Shown in pieces: positions 1-6,004 of a DNA stretch of 8,801 bases. Origin of the DNA: Synergistaceae bacterium (GTDB lineage: Bacteria > Synergistota > Synergistia > Synergistales > Synergistaceae); assembly GCA_028702015.1 (NCBI GenBank), contig JAQVPO010000040.1:1-8801 (forward strand), written 5' to 3'. The notes beneath the pieces are model-generated. The model did no database searches. It was not told where the DNA came from and was given only the letters and a program-made list of their open reading frames with translations. The translations under genes and the position numbers were made by a program. How positions within the stretch are numbered: the stretch's first letter is position 1; every line of letters starts with the position of its first letter.

Positions 1-534
1 CTGGAAGTGCTGGAGAAGATAGCCTCTCTGGGAATGTTTGTTCAATACGGAGGAGGGCTTCGTTCAGAGGGCAGCATAAGAGACGCTCTATCAGCAGGAG
101 CCAACAGGGTAATGATAGGAAGCCTGCTCTTCAAGAGCAGTGACATGCCCTGTCATATCGCAAGCGAATTCGGCCCGGCAGCGATGCCGGCAATAGATGT
201 CAAGGCTGGGAAAGTAGTACATTCAGGGTGGCTAAGCGAAACTGAGATGACCCCCAAAGAAGCTATCGGATGGCTCAGAGAGACAGGATTTTCAATTTTT
301 CTGGTTACAAATACAGACCGTGACGGCATGATGTCAGGAACAGACCCGGAACTCTACAGAGAATTGACAAAAGGTATGAACGACATCGTCGCAGCAGGCG
401 GAATAACTACAGTAAACGACATCCTGACCCTTAATGATCTGGGAACCGCAGGAGTCATCGTGGGCAAAAGCCTCTACGAAGGCGGAATCACAATTTCAGA
501 CGCGCTTAAAGCTGCAGCAGGAAAGGAAATATAA
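1..534 (+). CDS. hisA: HisA, ProFAR isomerase, 5'-truncated by window edge
   Basis: 1-(5-phosphoribosyl)-5-[(5-phosphoribosylamino)methylideneamino]imidazole-4-carboxamide isomerase of histidine biosynthesis, a cytosolic (beta/alpha)8 barrel. The frame is open from base 1 and gives 177 residues of the usual ~240, so about 65 N-terminal residues, including the first catalytic Asp, lie outside. Visible family landmarks are the phosphate-binding GGGLRS segment near residue 17 and MIGSLLF near 38. PAIDVKAGKVV near 64 carries the Asp expected to be the general acid. TNTDRDG near 104 and AGVIVGKSLYEG near the C-terminus, the second phosphate-binding loop, follow. HisF shares this fold, but the GW and TNTDRDGMMSG context fits HisA, and a complete hisF lies downstream. 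The stop is 3 nt before hisIE. The family call is firm; the start cannot be seen. Confidence 0.95.
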   Translation: MEVLEKIASLGMFVQYGGGLRSEGSIRDALSAGANRVMIGSLLFKSSDMPCHIASEFGPAAMPAIDVKAGKVVHSGWLSETEMTPKEAIGWLRETGFSIFLVTNTDRDGMMSGTDPELYRELTKGMNDIVAAGGITTVNDILTLNDLGTAGVIVGKSLYEGGITISDALKAAAGKEI

Positions 535-537
535 ATT

Positions 538-1176
538 ATGTCCAGTATAGATATGAGCCTTATCAAATTCAATGAAAAGGGACTTGTTTCCGTTGTTGTC
601 CAGGATTCAGCAAGCGCTGAAGTGCTCATGGCGGCATGGGCAAACAAAGAATCGCTGGAGCTGACTGCTGCTTCAGGAAATCTGACCCTTTGGAGCCGCT
701 CAAGAAAAAGTATATGGAAAAAGGGCGAAACGAGCGGCAACGTGATGAAGGTCCTTGAACTGCGTATCGACTGCGACGGAGATACACTGCTGGCAATAGT
801 CGAGCCTGCCGGTCCCGCTTGTCATACTGGGAGGCAAACCTGTTTCTACCGCTCCCTCTGGGGAAAAGAAAACTCAACAGAGGCTACCTTCCTGGGGCGT
901 CTCTGGCGCTATCTGAACAAGAGAAAATCAGAAAGCCCGGAAGAAAGCTACACGGCAAGGCTCCTTGCAAAGGGTCCTTCAAGGGTAGCCCAGAAGGTCG
1001 GAGAAGAGGGAGTGGAGACGGCGATAGCCGCAGCAACAGGAGACAGGGATGCATTTCGTTATGAGGCAGCAGATCTGCTCTACCATCTGCTTGTAGCCTG
1101 TATCTCTTCAGGTGTCACTTTAAACGATGTTCTTGATGAACTGATGTCTCGCCATAAAAAGGACAGACAGCAATGA
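538..1176 (+). CDS. hisIE: HisIE, bifunctional phosphoribosyl-AMP cyclohydrolase / phosphoribosyl-ATP pyrophosphatase
   Basis: A fused enzyme for steps 2 and 3 of histidine synthesis (212 residues). Residues 1 to ~110 are the HisI cyclohydrolase. WSRSR (52-56) and KGETSGN (62-68) are substrate-binding motifs. DCDGD supplies D78, D80 and D82 for Mg and C79 for Zn, with C95 and C102 completing the Zn site in CHTGRQTCF. Residues ~117-212 are the HisE pyrophosphohydrolase, an all-alpha MazG-like domain with KVGEEGVE (153-160) and EAADLLYHL (176-184). All expected metal ligands are present, so both halves should be active. The start is ATG 538, 3 nt after hisA, behind a weak AGGA at 524-527. The stop overlaps the hisH start as ATGA, suggesting translational coupling. 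Confidence 0.96.
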   Translation: MSSIDMSLIKFNEKGLVSVVVQDSASAEVLMAAWANKESLELTAASGNLTLWSRSRKSIWKKGETSGNVMKVLELRIDCDGDTLLAIVEPAGPACHTGRQTCFYRSLWGKENSTEATFLGRLWRYLNKRKSESPEESYTARLLAKGPSRVAQKVGEEGVETAIAAATGDRDAFRYEAADLLYHLLVACISSGVTLNDVLDELMSRHKKDRQQ

Positions 1177-1790
1177 TAGCGATAATAGATTACGGAGCAG
1201 GCAACCTCCAAAGCGTACAGAACGCTCTCAACTTCATCGGATGTCCAAGTACAGTGACATCCGCCCCTGCAGAAATAAAATCAGCAAACGGGGTCATTCT
1301 CCCTGGAGTAGGTGCATTTGGAAGCGCTATGGCTGAAATACACAGGCATGGGATGGCCGATACCATCATTGATGCGGCAAAAAGCGGGAAACCCTTTATT
1401 GGCGTATGCGCGGGAATGCAGCTGCTTTTTGAAGAGAGCGAGGAAAGCCCCGGTGTCCCGGGCCTCGGCGTGCTTAATGGAAAAGTGCTTCTTTTTCCCT
1501 CAGGGCAAGGACTCAAAATACCCCACATGGGATGGAATTCAATAGCGGTCCAAAAGAAAAGCAGACTTCTCGAAAAACTGTCCGGTCAGCCTTACATGTA
1601 CTTTGTACACTCATATTATGTCAAAGCAGATAACGAAGAAATTGTTTCAGCGAGAACAAATTACGGCATAACCTTTGATGCGGCCGTAGAACAGGGAAAT
1701 CTTTTCGGATGTCAGTTTCACCCTGAAAAAAGCGGCACCGAAGGCATTTCCATATTGAAACGTTTCGCGGAACTTGCGGGAGGAAACTAA
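1173..1790 (+). CDS. hisH: HisH, glutamine amidotransferase subunit of imidazole glycerol phosphate synthase
   Basis: Class I glutaminase (205 residues, normal length) that releases ammonia from glutamine and channels it to HisF. The triad is visible: nucleophile C79 in [10 protein letters not shown], with H183 and E185 in QFHPEKSG. Also seen are the oxyanion-region PGVGAFG (44-50), PHMGWN (117-122) at the HisF-facing side, and HSYY (146-149). The Ala after the catalytic Cys replaces the more usual Leu, a mild variation. ATG 1173 lies inside the hisIE stop (ATGA) with AGGA at 1160-1163, nine bases upstream. hisF starts 1 nt after the stop, so the two subunits of the heterodimer are made from adjacent coupled cistrons. 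Confidence 0.96.
   Translation: MIAIIDYGAGNLQSVQNALNFIGCPSTVTSAPAEIKSANGVILPGVGAFGSAMAEIHRHGMADTIIDAAKSGKPFIGVCAGMQLLFEESEESPGVPGLGVLNGKVLLFPSGQGLKIPHMGWNSIAVQKKSRLLEKLSGQPYMYFVHSYYVKADNEEIVSARTNYGITFDAAVEQGNLFGCQFHPEKSGTEGISILKRFAELAGGN
1778..1783 (+). promoter_or_regulatory. Ribosome binding site of hisF
   Basis: GGGAGG lies within the last codons of hisH, eight bases before ATG 1792. It decides the hisF start. An in-frame TTG at 1774 would add six residues but would place the site inside the coding sequence and has no site of its own. Confidence 0.7.
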
Positions 1791-1791
1791 A

Positions 1792-2550
1792 ATGTACGCA
1801 CAAAGGATAATTCCATGCCTTGATATAAAAGACGGCAGGGTCGTCAAGGGGATAAATTTCGTTGACCTGAAAGATGCAGGTGATCCGGTGGAATGCGCGG
1901 TCGCCTACGAAGCGGCAGGAGCTGACGAAATTGTATTTCTCGATATAACCGCGACCAGCGACGCGCGCAAGACTGTTGCAGAGCTTGTCAGGGCTGTTGC
2001 ATCAAAGGTATTCATACCAATTACTGTGGGCGGCGGGATACGCACTGTTGATGATATCCGAGCCATTCTCAGGGCGGGAGCCGACAAGGTCTCTCTTAAT
2101 TCCGCAGCAGTCAGGAGACCGGAACTCATTACTGAGGGAGCAAAAGATTTTGGAAGTCAGTGCATAGTCGCAGCTATAGACGCGAAAAAGGCGGGGAAGA
2201 GCGCATGGGAAGTCTACACTGCGGGAGGAAGGGTCCCTACGGGACTTAATGCCGTTGAATGGGCCGTTGAAGCAGAAAAGTTAGGAGCGGGAGAGATACT
2301 CCTGACCAGTATGGACAGAGACGGCACAAAATCAGGCTATGATCTTGAGCTTACATATGAAATAAGTTCTAAGGTAAATATCCCTGTCATCGCGTCAGGC
2401 GGTGCCGGAAAATATTCGGACTTCTACGAGGCTTTCACGCGCGGGACGGCAGATGCTGTGCTTGCAGCATCACTCTTTCATTACAATGAGATCCCCATAC
2501 CGGAGCTAAAAAAATACCTGGCTGGCAGAGGGATCTCAGTAAGATTATGA
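1792..2550 (+). CDS. hisF: HisF, cyclase subunit of imidazole glycerol phosphate synthase
   Basis: (beta/alpha)8-barrel cyclase that uses ammonia from HisH to convert PRFAR into imidazole glycerol phosphate and AICAR, linking histidine and purine synthesis. At 252 residues it has the standard length. The N-terminus [16 protein letters not shown] is diagnostic and holds catalytic D11; D130 (VAAIDAKK) is the second catalytic Asp. Phosphate-binding loops are TVGGGIRT (78-85), SLNSAA (101-106), [10 protein letters not shown] (173-182) and ASGGAGK (201-207). ATG 1792 was chosen over the upstream TTG because it gives the canonical N-terminus and has a well-placed ribosome site. Its last six bases overlap the end of the opposing hisD gene. 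Confidence 0.97.
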   Translation: MYAQRIIPCLDIKDGRVVKGINFVDLKDAGDPVECAVAYEAAGADEIVFLDITATSDARKTVAELVRAVASKVFIPITVGGGIRTVDDIRAILRAGADKVSLNSAAVRRPELITEGAKDFGSQCIVAAIDAKKAGKSAWEVYTAGGRVPTGLNAVEWAVEAEKLGAGEILLTSMDRDGTKSGYDLELTYEISSKVNIPVIASGGAGKYSDFYEAFTRGTADAVLAASLFHYNEIPIPELKKYLAGRGISVRL

Positions 2551-3822
2551 CCTGTGCTCTTTTCTTATACGTGCACGGGCTGCACCCGCATGGGCTGAAA
2601 GTCCCTCGTTCTTCGCCATCACTTCAGCAAATGGTGCCAGCATTTCAGCCCCCTCAGGCGTTATACGCTGAAATGTGCACACTTTAAGAAATGTCATAAC
2701 AGAGACGCCTCCTGTGTATCTTGCTGCGCCCATCGTTGGGAGCGTGTGATTTGTGCCTGCAACGTAGTCTCCGAAAACTTCTGCTGATCCTTCTCCAATA
2801 AAGAGTGAGCCGTAATTTCTCAGCAGAGGGACGAGCTTATCCGGTTCTGCAGTATTTATCTCAAGATGTTCGGGAGCGATCTCGTTGGCAGCCTCTGCTG
2901 CCTCTTCGAGCGAATCAGCTATCATTATTACCCCGTTGTTTTCCCAGGCAATAGCAGCAATATCAGCAGTATCGAGACCTTCCAGCTGTTTTTTTACCTC
3001 TGTTGAAACCCTCTCAGCAAGTTCTTCTGAGGTGGTTATCAATATGCCGGCAGCATCGACATCATGTTCAGACTGAGCAAGGATGTCGGCTCCTATTACA
3101 GCAGGATCTGCGTTTTCATCTGCAATGACCAGCACCTCGCTTGGGCCGGCCACAAAATCTATTCCGACCTTTCCATACACCTGACGCTTTGCTTCTGTAA
3201 CATATTTATTTCCGGGACCAACGATCATTGCAACCGGCGAGATACTGTCCGTACCATATGCAAAAGCAGCTACTGCCTGAGCCCCCCCAACAGCATAAAC
3301 CTCATCTGCGCCTGCGATCTTCAGCGCTGCCAGCGTTGCAGGATGCGGCAGGCGGCTTCCTGACATCGGCGGGACTGCTGCGCAGACACGTTTGACGCCT
3401 GCACTTTTTGCCGGGATCACAAGCATAAGTGCTGTGGAAAAAAGAGGGTGGTTCCCGCCAGGAACGTAACATACGCACGAGTCCACCGGAATAATACTGT
3501 GCCCCAGGAATATGCCTCTTGATGTTTCTGTTGCAAGAAGCGGCGTTATAGTGCCAAGCTGCAGCAGTGCAAAATTCCTGATATTATACGCGGCTTGTTC
3601 GATTGCTCCTCTAAGCTCCTGTGATATGGATGAGTAGGCTCTATCTATCTCTTCCTCCGATACCCTGAAGGAATCCATAGCAGCTCCGCCAAACTTCTCG
3701 CTGTAGAAAGAGAGGGCGCTGTCTCCCTCCTTTTTTACCCTGTCGATTATTTCCTTTACGTATGAAAAAACTGCAGGGTCATCTTTAAAGTTTCTGTCCG
3801 CTGCTTTTTTATAACAGAACAT
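2545..3822 (-). CDS. hisD: Histidinol dehydrogenase, opposite strand to the his operon
   Basis: NAD-dependent Zn enzyme oxidising L-histidinol to L-histidine, the last step of the pathway (425 residues, normal size). Numbered from ATG 3822, the Zn ligands are Q250 and H253 (QSEHD), D352 (GDYVAGTNH) and H411 (EGLSAHA). E318 and H319 (APEHLEI) are the catalytic pair. YVPGG (119-123), VGGAQAVAA (178-186), VGPGN (201-205) and AGPSEV (225-230) are family signatures. Relative to E. coli HisD the ligand spacing is kept within one residue. GGNH after YVP and the ARYTGGVSV stretch near 367 recall the broader HisD-like family, but the intact active site and the adjacent his genes favour true HisD. ATG 3822 is preferred to GTG 3831 because the latter overlaps the ribosome site. 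The gene is transcribed alone from its own promoter. Confidence 0.93.
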   Translation of the reverse strand: MFCYKKAADRNFKDDPAVFSYVKEIIDRVKKEGDSALSFYSEKFGGAAMDSFRVSEEEIDRAYSSISQELRGAIEQAAYNIRNFALLQLGTITPLLATETSRGIFLGHSIIPVDSCVCYVPGGNHPLFSTALMLVIPAKSAGVKRVCAAVPPMSGSRLPHPATLAALKIAGADEVYAVGGAQAVAAFAYGTDSISPVAMIVGPGNKYVTEAKRQVYGKVGIDFVAGPSEVLVIADENADPAVIGADILAQSEHDVDAAGILITTSEELAERVSTEVKKQLEGLDTADIAAIAWENNGVIMIADSLEEAAEAANEIAPEHLEINTAEPDKLVPLLRNYGSLFIGEGSAEVFGDYVAGTNHTLPTMGAARYTGGVSVMTFLKVCTFQRITPEGAEMLAPFAEVMAKNEGLSAHAGAARARIRKEHRS

Positions 3823-3830
3823 TACTATCA

Positions 3831-3834
3831 CTCC
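3831..3834 (-). promoter_or_regulatory. Ribosome binding site of hisD
   Basis: On the minus strand GGAG ends eight bases before ATG 3822. A longer reading frame from GTG 3831 would begin inside this motif, so the site argues for the ATG. Confidence 0.65.
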
Positions 3835-3857
3835 GTCCGTGGATCCTTGTATTTACT

Positions 3858-3872
3858 ATGCTAAAATAGCAT
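3858..3872. repeat. Perfect inverted repeat over the hisD -10 box
   Basis: ATGCTA, three A residues, then TAGCAT: a 15-bp palindrome with 6-bp arms. It covers the -10 hexamer and the extended TG element of the hisD promoter. A dimeric regulator bound here would block RNA polymerase. The arms also supply the promoter's own bases, so part of the symmetry could be incidental. Operator function is inference. Confidence 0.5.
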
Positions 3873-3891
3873 CTGAATATCTTAGTGTCAA
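3863..3891 (-). promoter_or_regulatory. Sigma-70-type promoter of hisD
   Basis: Read on the minus strand: consensus -35 TTGACA (3891-3886), a 17-bp spacer, then TATTTT (3868-3863) preceded by TGC, an extended -10. Expected transcription start is near 3856, leaving a leader of about 35 nt with no room for an attenuator. The -10 lies inside a perfect palindrome, a possible repressor site. Confidence 0.75.
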
Positions 3892-3902
3892 TAAATTTGC
3901 CT

Positions 3903-3948
3903 GTCTGCTGGCATAACGGGCCGGCAGACCTCCGCCTGCAGATTCTGC
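3903..3948. repeat. GC-rich block with four TCTGC/GCAGA half-sites between divergent promoters
   Basis: Between the two -35 boxes lie two inverted repeats sharing one pentamer. The first is GTCTGCTGGC (3903-3912) against GCCGGCAGAC (3920-3929), 10-nt arms with one mismatch (a G-U pair in RNA) and a 7-nt gap. The second is GCAGA-T-TCTGC (3938-3948). The block contrasts with the AT-rich promoters on either side and is upstream of both predicted transcription starts. A DNA-level regulator site is therefore more likely than an RNA structure. No known motif is recognised. Confidence 0.4.
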
Positions 3949-3962
3949 TATTTCCGCTGACA

Positions 3963-3991
3963 TTGTTTTTCATTCGTCTTAATCTTATAAT
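3963..3991 (+). promoter_or_regulatory. Promoter of the NimA-like flavoprotein gene
   Basis: Consensus -10 TATAAT (3986-3991) with TTGTTT (3963-3968) 17 bp upstream as a weak -35. A start near 3998 leaves a leader of about 25 nt carrying a strong ribosome site. It is divergent to the hisD promoter. Confidence 0.6.
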
Positions 3992-4008
3992 CAGCCTGAA
4001 TATTAATT

Positions 4009-4016
4009 AAGGAGGT
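4009..4016 (+). promoter_or_regulatory. Strong ribosome binding site selecting a TTG start
   Basis: AAGGAGGT is a full match to the 16S anti-Shine-Dalgarno. The in-frame TTG at 4024 follows after seven bases. The ATG at 4017 directly abuts the site, is out of frame and stops after 13 codons, so TTG is the real start. Confidence 0.75.
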
Positions 4017-4023
4017 ATGCCTT

Positions 4024-4500
4024 TTGAGGAGGAAGGACAAGGAAGTAACTTCACGTGATTGGATAACGGATGTACTGGACAAGGGAGTCTGGATGCAGCT
4101 TGCTATGGCAGGAAAGGATGGCAGTCCTTATATTGTGCCTCTCAACTACGGCTTCAAAGATGATTTCATTATCATTCATGGAGCAAAGGACGGCAAAAAA
4201 ATCGACCTGCTGAAAGAAAACACCAAAGTCGCCTTCAACGTTTCAATAGATACTGAACTGATCCGCAATGAAGATAATCCTTCCGAATTCAGCATGAAGT
4301 ACAGAAGTGTCTCTGGTCTTGGGATCGCTGCTTTTATAGAAGATCCTGAGGAGAAAAGAGAGGCACTGAAAATACTGATGGAGCACTATCGCGGCCCTAA
4401 AGAACCTATGGCTGAAGGCATGCTCAAGGCGACATCTGTAATAAGGATACAGATAACTGAACTGACAGGAAAAACCAGTTTCTATGCAAAGCCCGAATAA
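4024..4500 (+). CDS. NimA-like pyridoxamine 5'-phosphate oxidase-fold flavoprotein
   Basis: Small FMN-binding split-barrel protein (158 residues, normal for the NimA-like group), cytosolic and probably a homodimer. Conserved stretches are the N-terminal RRKDKE; PYIVPLNYGF (35-44), an FMN-contacting strand; HGAKDGKKIDLL (52-63), which follows the usual H-x-A-x-x-G-K-K pattern; YRSVSGLGIAAFIED (93-107); and LMEHY near 118-122. Some relatives reduce 5-nitroimidazoles and confer resistance, but most members have no known substrate, so only a flavin-dependent reductase or binding role is inferred. It is monocistronic, with its own promoter, a TTG start with an ideal ribosome site, and a hairpin terminator 15 bases after the stop. 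Its shared control region with hisD could be coincidental. It lacks the pdxH-type pathway context, so it is unlikely to be a true pyridoxamine phosphate oxidase. Confidence 0.85.
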   Translation: MRRKDKEVTSRDWITDVLDKGVWMQLAMAGKDGSPYIVPLNYGFKDDFIIIHGAKDGKKIDLLKENTKVAFNVSIDTELIRNEDNPSEFSMKYRSVSGLGIAAFIEDPEEKREALKILMEHYRGPKEPMAEGMLKATSVIRIQITELTGKTSFYAKPE

Positions 4501-4515
4501 AAGCTGTGAGCAATA

Positions 4516-4558
4516 AATAAGCGGAGGATTACCATCCCTTTGGCATCCTCCGCTTATT
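4516..4558. terminator. Bidirectional terminator between convergent genes
   Basis: Perfect 14-bp arms (4516-4529 and 4545-4558, core GCGGAGGAT/ATCCTCCGC) enclose a 15-nt loop, with CCA/TGG able to extend the stem inside. The AATAA/TTATT base of the stem supplies a T-rich 3' side on both strands. It lies 15 bases after the flavoprotein stop and 12 bases after the CNNM gene stop on the other strand, so it can serve both. Confidence 0.85.
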
Positions 4559-4570
4559 CATCAATCTATT

Positions 4571-5863
4571 CTAGTCTGGGACTGACCCTTCTTCTGCACG
4601 TTCCTTTATGTATTTCATGCGGACTTGGAGGATTCTGTGATTCTGGACCTCAAGGACCCTGATATCCCATGATCCGTACGTTACAAGCTGGCCCTGGGAC
4701 GGGAAGTCTCCGGAAAGTTCCAGCACCATTCCTGCAAGAGTATCAACATCTTCAAAAGCTGTATCGAAGGGATACGCCAGCGCATCAGAGAGCTCTTCCA
4801 GGTTTACCTGTCCCTGGACCAGATATGTATCATCATCCTCTGCCTGTATCTCTGGAATTTCAGTATCGTATTCGTCCTGTATGTCTCCGACTATCTCTTC
4901 AATGAGGTCTTCAAGAGTTATAAGACCGGCCATGCCGCCATATTCATCTATCACTATTGCTATATGGGTCCTTGACTGCTTCATGGTATCAAGAGCTTCG
5001 TCTGTCTTCATAGTTTCAGGAACAAAGAGAGGCTTTCTCATCAATTTCTGTATTGAGATGTTTCTTTCTCCGCGTGACAGCGGACCGAGAAGGTCCTTTG
5101 CATACAGTATCCCGATCACCTGATCAAGATCTTCTCTGTAGACAGGGATCCTTGAATGTCCGCTCTCTATGAATATCTTTACAGCTTCTTCCGCGGTTCC
5201 GTCCTGTTCTATCGCATAGACATCCGTTCTGGGCTCCATAACCTCGGAAACTCTTGTCTCTTCAAAGGCGATGACCCCGTGGATCATCTTTCGTTCATCC
5301 TCTTCAAGAGCACCGGCTGCGCTTCCTTCAGAAACTATATGGTCGATTTCCTCACGGGAGACAATGGAACTATAGGAGACAAGATCCATTCCTGTGATCT
5401 TTCCAAACAGCCGCAGCACAACTCTAAGCGACCATGTCACGGGAGTCATTACAGAGCTGATAAAATAAAGTATCGGAAGTGAAGAGAGGAGTACGCCTTC
5501 TTTTTTAGCTATGGCAAAATTTTTCGGCAGGATCTCACAGAAAATTACAATCAGGATCGTCATTATCGCAACGGCCAGAGCAGGCCCCAATGCGCCAAAA
5601 AGCTTAAGTGCCAGGGTAGTGGCAACAGCGCTTGCTCCGATATTTACCAGATTGTTTCCTATGAGGGTAACATTTATTGCTTTGGCTGTATTCTCTGCAA
5701 GCCAGAGAAATCCCTTTCGGCGATACGGATATTCATCAGATAGAGCCAGTAACTTCCCTTTCCCTGCTGCCGTTATTGACGTCTCGGTTGCACTGAAATA
5801 GATTGAGAGTATCAATAAAACGACCAGCAGGATTATACTGCCGGATATATCGGAACTCACCAA
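4571..5863 (-). CDS. CNNM/CorC (HlyC) family membrane transporter with CBS pair
   Basis: Inner-membrane protein of the hemolysin-C/CorC family, related to CNNM Mg2+ transporters. The likely role is Mg2+ or other divalent cation efflux, though metals are not proven for most members. Numbered from TTG 5863 (430 residues): DUF21/CNNM domain ~5-190, with hydrophobic segments near 8-24, 75-92, 95-112 and 130-150. It shows the family's YFSATETSITAA, GNNLVNIGAS and EILPKNFA signatures. A CBS pair follows at ~205-330, with EVMEPRTDV, SGHSRIPVY and DEYGGMAGLITLEDL. A CorC_HlyC C-terminal domain is at ~345-420. No truncation or frameshift is seen. A longer start at ATG 5893 exists, but AAGGAGGT lies inside that extension and points to TTG 5863 or GTG 5860. 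It is monocistronic: its own promoter lies upstream and a terminator follows. Confidence 0.92.
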   Translation of the reverse strand: MVSSDISGSIILLVVLLILSIYFSATETSITAAGKGKLLALSDEYPYRRKGFLWLAENTAKAINVTLIGNNLVNIGASAVATTLALKLFGALGPALAVAIMTILIVIFCEILPKNFAIAKKEGVLLSSLPILYFISSVMTPVTWSLRVVLRLFGKITGMDLVSYSSIVSREEIDHIVSEGSAAGALEEDERKMIHGVIAFEETRVSEVMEPRTDVYAIEQDGTAEEAVKIFIESGHSRIPVYREDLDQVIGILYAKDLLGPLSRGERNISIQKLMRKPLFVPETMKTDEALDTMKQSRTHIAIVIDEYGGMAGLITLEDLIEEIVGDIQDEYDTEIPEIQAEDDDTYLVQGQVNLEELSDALAYPFDTAFEDVDTLAGMVLELSGDFPSQGQLVTYGSWDIRVLEVQNHRILQVRMKYIKERAEEGSVPD

Positions 5864-5869
5864 CGATCG

Positions 5870-5877
5870 ACCTCCTT
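5870..5877 (-). promoter_or_regulatory. Ribosome binding site that shortens the CNNM gene
   Basis: On the minus strand AAGGAGGT (5877-5870) is followed after six bases by TTG (5863) and then GTG (5860). ATG 5893 has only a GAGGA three or four bases away, which is too close, so the shorter protein is favoured. Confidence 0.7.
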
Positions 5878-5969
5878 GAAAATAAGGGAGCATTGTTCCT
5901 CAAACTATATGCTCACACCTGCATAGCATAACACAAACCTCCGGAAAAAAGGAGTCGTGCAAAAATTTA

Positions 5970-5996
5970 ATTATAGGATCGGGATGGATCTGTCAA
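5970..5996 (-). promoter_or_regulatory. Promoter of the CNNM gene with short 15-bp spacer
   Basis: Minus-strand TTGACA (5996-5991) and TATAAT (5975-5970) both match consensus but are only 15 bp apart, two short of optimum. The spacer is made largely of GGAT/ATCC repeats: GGATC at 5976-5980 and 5986-5990, and GGAT at 5982-5985. The -35 starts eight bases after the S41 gene stop. Expected leader is about 100 nt to TTG 5863, long enough for post-transcriptional control, but no known metal riboswitch is recognised. Confidence 0.6.
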
Positions 5997-6004
5997 GATT
6001 TATA

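Noticed and set aside
1774..1791. TTG upstream start for hisF
   Set aside because: It would add six residues before a canonical HisF N-terminus, has no ribosome site, and contains the site used by ATG 1792.
2551..2600. Possible terminator at the end of the his operon
   Set aside because: This stretch is hisD coding sequence and shows no stem followed by a T tract on either strand.
3064..3363. 99-codon + strand frame antisense to hisD
   Set aside because: It lies wholly within the strongly conserved hisD coding region and shows no recognisable protein pattern; its openness reflects hisD codon use.
4017..4058. Short ATG reading frame of 13 codons overlapping the flavoprotein start
   Set aside because: The ATG abuts the ribosome site with almost no spacing, and the frame ends almost at once. 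The in-frame TTG at 4024 is correctly spaced and starts a full-length family member.
5909..5932. Small hairpin (TATGC/GCATA) in the CNNM leader as a riboswitch
   Set aside because: It is only a 5-bp stem with a bulge and matches no known metal-sensing RNA architecture that I can recognise.
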